Shown here: positions 62,035 to 64,000 of the stretch, in pieces | How positions within the stretch are numbered: position 1 is the stretch's first letter | Layout of the letters: each line of letters opens with the position of its first letter | Assembly: GCA_041946965.1 (NCBI GenBank) | Contig: JBHGBM010000015.1 | Coordinates: 1-64,000, forward strand | Length of the DNA stretch: 64,000 bases | Direction: 5' to 3' | Source: JBHGBM01 sp041946965 | GTDB taxonomy: Bacteria > Acidobacteriota > Terriglobia > Bryobacterales > Bryobacteraceae | Made by a program: the position numbers and the translations under genes | Notes under the pieces: model-generated | What the model saw: only the letters and a program-made list of their open reading frames with translations | Databases searched by the model: none | Told to the model about the DNA's origin: nothing

Positions 62035-64000
62035 ATGTCCGGCCGGATCAGGCAGTCAGGCGCGGCACTGGCGCTGGTTGCGACCCTGAGCGCGTGGGGC
62101 GCGCCGTTCGATCAGCAGGTGCGCCGCTTTTACGGCGCCGCCGACGGGTTGCCATCGGAGGATGTGTCGGCCATTGCCGCCTCGGGCGGCGAGGTCTACG
62201 CCGCCACACCGCGCGGCTTGGCGAGGTTCTCCGGGGGCAAATGGAGCGTGGTCCTGGCGCGGCCGGTATCGCTGGCCGGCCTGTACAACGGCCGCGTGCT
62301 GGCCGTCTCCGAAGGTTGGCTGTACATAGACGGCCGCAGGACCGTGGAAGCACCGGCCGGCGCGCGCGCCCTTTCCGGGCGCCTGTTCGCCACGGACACG
62401 GGCGTTTTCGCGCTGGATGGCGGCCGGCTCGAGCGCCTGGGCGACCTCACCGCGGTACGGGGAGTGGCCGAAAGCGCCGGCGGAGAGATCGTGGCCGCCG
62501 CCGAATCGGGGCTCTACCGGTACGCGGGCGGTGCGTGGCGGCCACTGTACCCGGAGCAGGGCAACCGCCGATGGGCCCCGCGCGACGTCCGCGCCGTGGC
62601 CTTCGACTCCCGCGGGCGCCTCTGGTTCGCCGCGCCGCAGGGCGCCGGCGTGTTCGACGGCCAATGGCGTCTGTTCACCGGCGCGGACGGCCTCCCCTAC
62701 GACGATTTCACCGCGCTGGCCGCCTCCGATTCCGCCTGGTTCGGCACCACCCGCGGCGCCTTGCGCTTCGACGGCCGGACCTGGGAGTTCCGCCAGGGCT
62801 TGCGCTGGCTGCCCGCCGACGGCGTGCGCGGCGTGGCTCTCACCGCCGACGGCGACGCCTGGTTCGCCACCGCGCACGGAGCCGGTTGCATCTGGAATCG
62901 CCGCATGACGTTTCCCGAAAAGGCGCGCTTCTTCGAGGATGAGATCGACGCGCGCCACCGCCGGACCCCTTACGGCTACGTACTCGCGGTCACCGTGAAG
63001 CGTCCCGGCGATCCCTCCGAATTCACGCAGCACGATAGCGACAATGACGGCCTCTGGACCGCCATGTACGGCGCCGGCGAGTGTTTCGCCTGGGCCGCCA
63101 CGCGCGACCCGGCGGCGCGGCGCCGCGCCGATGCCGCTTTCGAGGCGCTGCGGTTCCTGAGCACCGTGACGCAGGGCGGAAAACCGCCCGCGCCGCCCGG
63201 CTTCATCGCGCGGACCGTCCTGCCCGCCTCCGCCGGCGATCCCAATGCCTCCGCCTACACGCGCGAGAAAGACCAGCAGTTCCGCGCCACCCGCGATCCG
63301 CACTGGAAGATCCTGGCGCCCCGCTGGCCGCTTTCCGCCGATGGCCAGTGGTACTGGAAGGCCGATACCAGCTCCGACGAGCTCGACGGCCATTACTTCT
63401 TCTATGGCGTCTATTACGACCTCGCCGCCGGGGAGGCCGAGCGCCGGCGCGTGCGCGAACTCGTCTCCGCCCTCACCGGCCACCTGCTCGACCACAACTT
63501 CACGCTTGTAGACTGGGACGGCACGCCCACGCGGTGGGGCGTGTTCAACCCGGAGGCGCTTAACCGCGACCCGGTCTGGTATGCCGAACGAGGCCTGAAC
63601 TCACTGAGTATTCTCACTTACCTCAAGATCGCGGAGCATATCACCGGAGAAACACGCTTCGGCGAGGCCTACCGGCGGCTCATCCGCGAACACGGGTATG
63701 CGGCGAACACCTTAGTTCCGAAGATCGCCAACGGGATCGGCTCGGGCAACCAGTCCGACGACGAGATGGCGTTCATGGACTACTACAACCTGCTGCGGCT
63801 GGAGCGGGATCCCGAACTGCTGCGAATTTATCGCGCTTCGCTCGCAAGATACTGGCGCGAAGAACGATATGAGATGAACCCGCTGTTCAACTACATTTAC
63901 GCGGCGGCATCGGGACTGAAAGGAGGCGCCTGGGTAGGGGAATCGCTGGAGACGCTCCAGCGGTATCCGCTCGACCGTTTCAACTGGAAACATGTGAACA
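62035..64000 (+). CDS. Two-component-regulator-type beta-propeller protein, 3'-truncated by the window edge
   Basis: At least 655 residues, open to the end of the window, so the true C-terminus is not seen. The ATG at 62035 follows GAGGTGA and gives a signal peptide (ALALVATLSAWGAPF). Residues about 25-300 are propeller repeats of the sensor type: GLPSEDVSAIAASGG, GLPYDDFTALAAS, AWFGTTRGALRFDG, GDAWFATAHGAG. The following part (about 310-655) looks like an alpha/alpha toroid enzyme or binding domain (HYFFYGVYYDLAAGEAE, RWGVFNPEALNRDPVW, SDDEMAFMDYYNLLRLERD), rather than the histidine kinase usually found after such propellers. Role unknown; a surface glycan-sensing or processing protein is possible. 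Confidence 0.85.
   Translation, partial: MSGRIRQSGAALALVATLSAWGAPFDQQVRRFYGAADGLPSEDVSAIAASGGEVYAATPRGLARFSGGKWSVVLARPVSLAGLYNGRVLAVSEGWLYIDGRRTVEAPAGARALSGRLFATDTGVFALDGGRLERLGDLTAVRGVAESAGGEIVAAAESGLYRYAGGAWRPLYPEQGNRRWAPRDVRAVAFDSRGRLWFAAPQGAGVFDGQWRLFTGADGLPYDDFTALAASDSAWFGTTRGALRFDGRTWEFRQGLRWLPADGVRGVALTADGDAWFATAHGAGCIWNRRMTFPEKARFFEDEIDARHRRTPYGYVLAVTVKRPGDPSEFTQHDSDNDGLWTAMYGAGECFAWAATRDPAARRRADAAFEALRFLSTVTQGGKPPAPPGFIARTVLPASAGDPNASAYTREKDQQFRATRDPHWKILAPRWPLSADGQWYWKADTSSDELDGHYFFYGVYYDLAAGEAERRRVRELVSALTGHLLDHNFTLVDWDGTPTRWGVFNPEALNRDPVWYAERGLNSLSILTYLKIAEHITGETRFGEAYRRLIREHGYAANTLVPKIANGIGSGNQSDDEMAFMDYYNLLRLERDPELLRIYRASLARYWREERYEMNPLFNYIYAAASGLKGGAWVGESLETLQRYPLDRFNWKHVN

Overview
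The window is a high-GC, gene-dense bacterial chromosome segment most consistent with an acidobacterium of the Solibacter/Bryobacterales type. The evidence is a secreted protein ending in the Solibacter-type C-terminal domain (TIGR03437-like), a VWFA-related acidobacterial domain protein (TIGR03436-like), a carboxypeptidase-regulatory-domain TonB receptor of the large acidobacterial kind, several Cys-type sulfatases, DUF1080 proteins and a propeller protein. These assignments come from reading motifs, not from searches. No rRNA, tRNA or CRISPR array was seen.

Layout. 1-9.9 kb: an intact IS1634-like transposase, then a leftward copper-related group: a 1460-residue multicopper oxidase with internal tandem repeats, a CusB-like adaptor with metal-binding domains at both ends, a Solibacter-domain secreted protein and a small secreted protein. 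This part looks less GC-rich than the rest. 9.9-21.6 kb: secreted or Tat-exported hydrolases (nucleoside-hydrolase-like, CehA/McbA-like, two sulfatases, DUF1080, nitrilase-like, GHL6-like), a bacterioferritin and a URO-D-family methyltransferase-like protein. 21.6-34.3 kb: a TonB receptor, SGNH hydrolase, PIG-L deacetylase and amidohydrolase, followed by a tightly coupled catabolic operon (Gfo/Idh/MocA oxidoreductase, PPi-type phosphofructokinase, two NagB-like proteins, a Cgl0159-type aldolase, an MFS transporter and DUF1080). Together they look like a route for import and breakdown of a modified, probably amino, sugar. 34.4-36.5 kb: a GH36-like glycosidase.

36.7-38.8 kb holds the most notable locus: a leftward operon whose first gene is an AhpD/carboxymuconolactone-decarboxylase-like protein with an in-frame UGA exactly at the second Cys of its CxxC motif, followed at the expected distance by a SECIS-like hairpin. 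It is best read as a CxxU selenoprotein, translationally coupled to DUF2157 and DUF4824-like membrane proteins.

38.9-48.4 kb: a CobW-type GTPase, cytidylate kinase, aspartate kinase, a small zinc metallopeptidase, an SDR, a MacA-like adaptor with two MacB-type permeases but no ATPase, and a polytopic membrane protein. 48.4-53.9 kb: a compact Tad/Flp secretion core (CpaB, secretin, CpaF, TadB, TadC) with a 31-residue membrane microprotein. 53.9-64 kb: a membrane-bound spermidine-synthase-like protein, a third sulfatase, a histidine-ammonia-lyase-like enzyme, a GNAT acetyltransferase, an orphan lipoprotein adaptor, the VWA protein, and a propeller protein that runs off the right edge.
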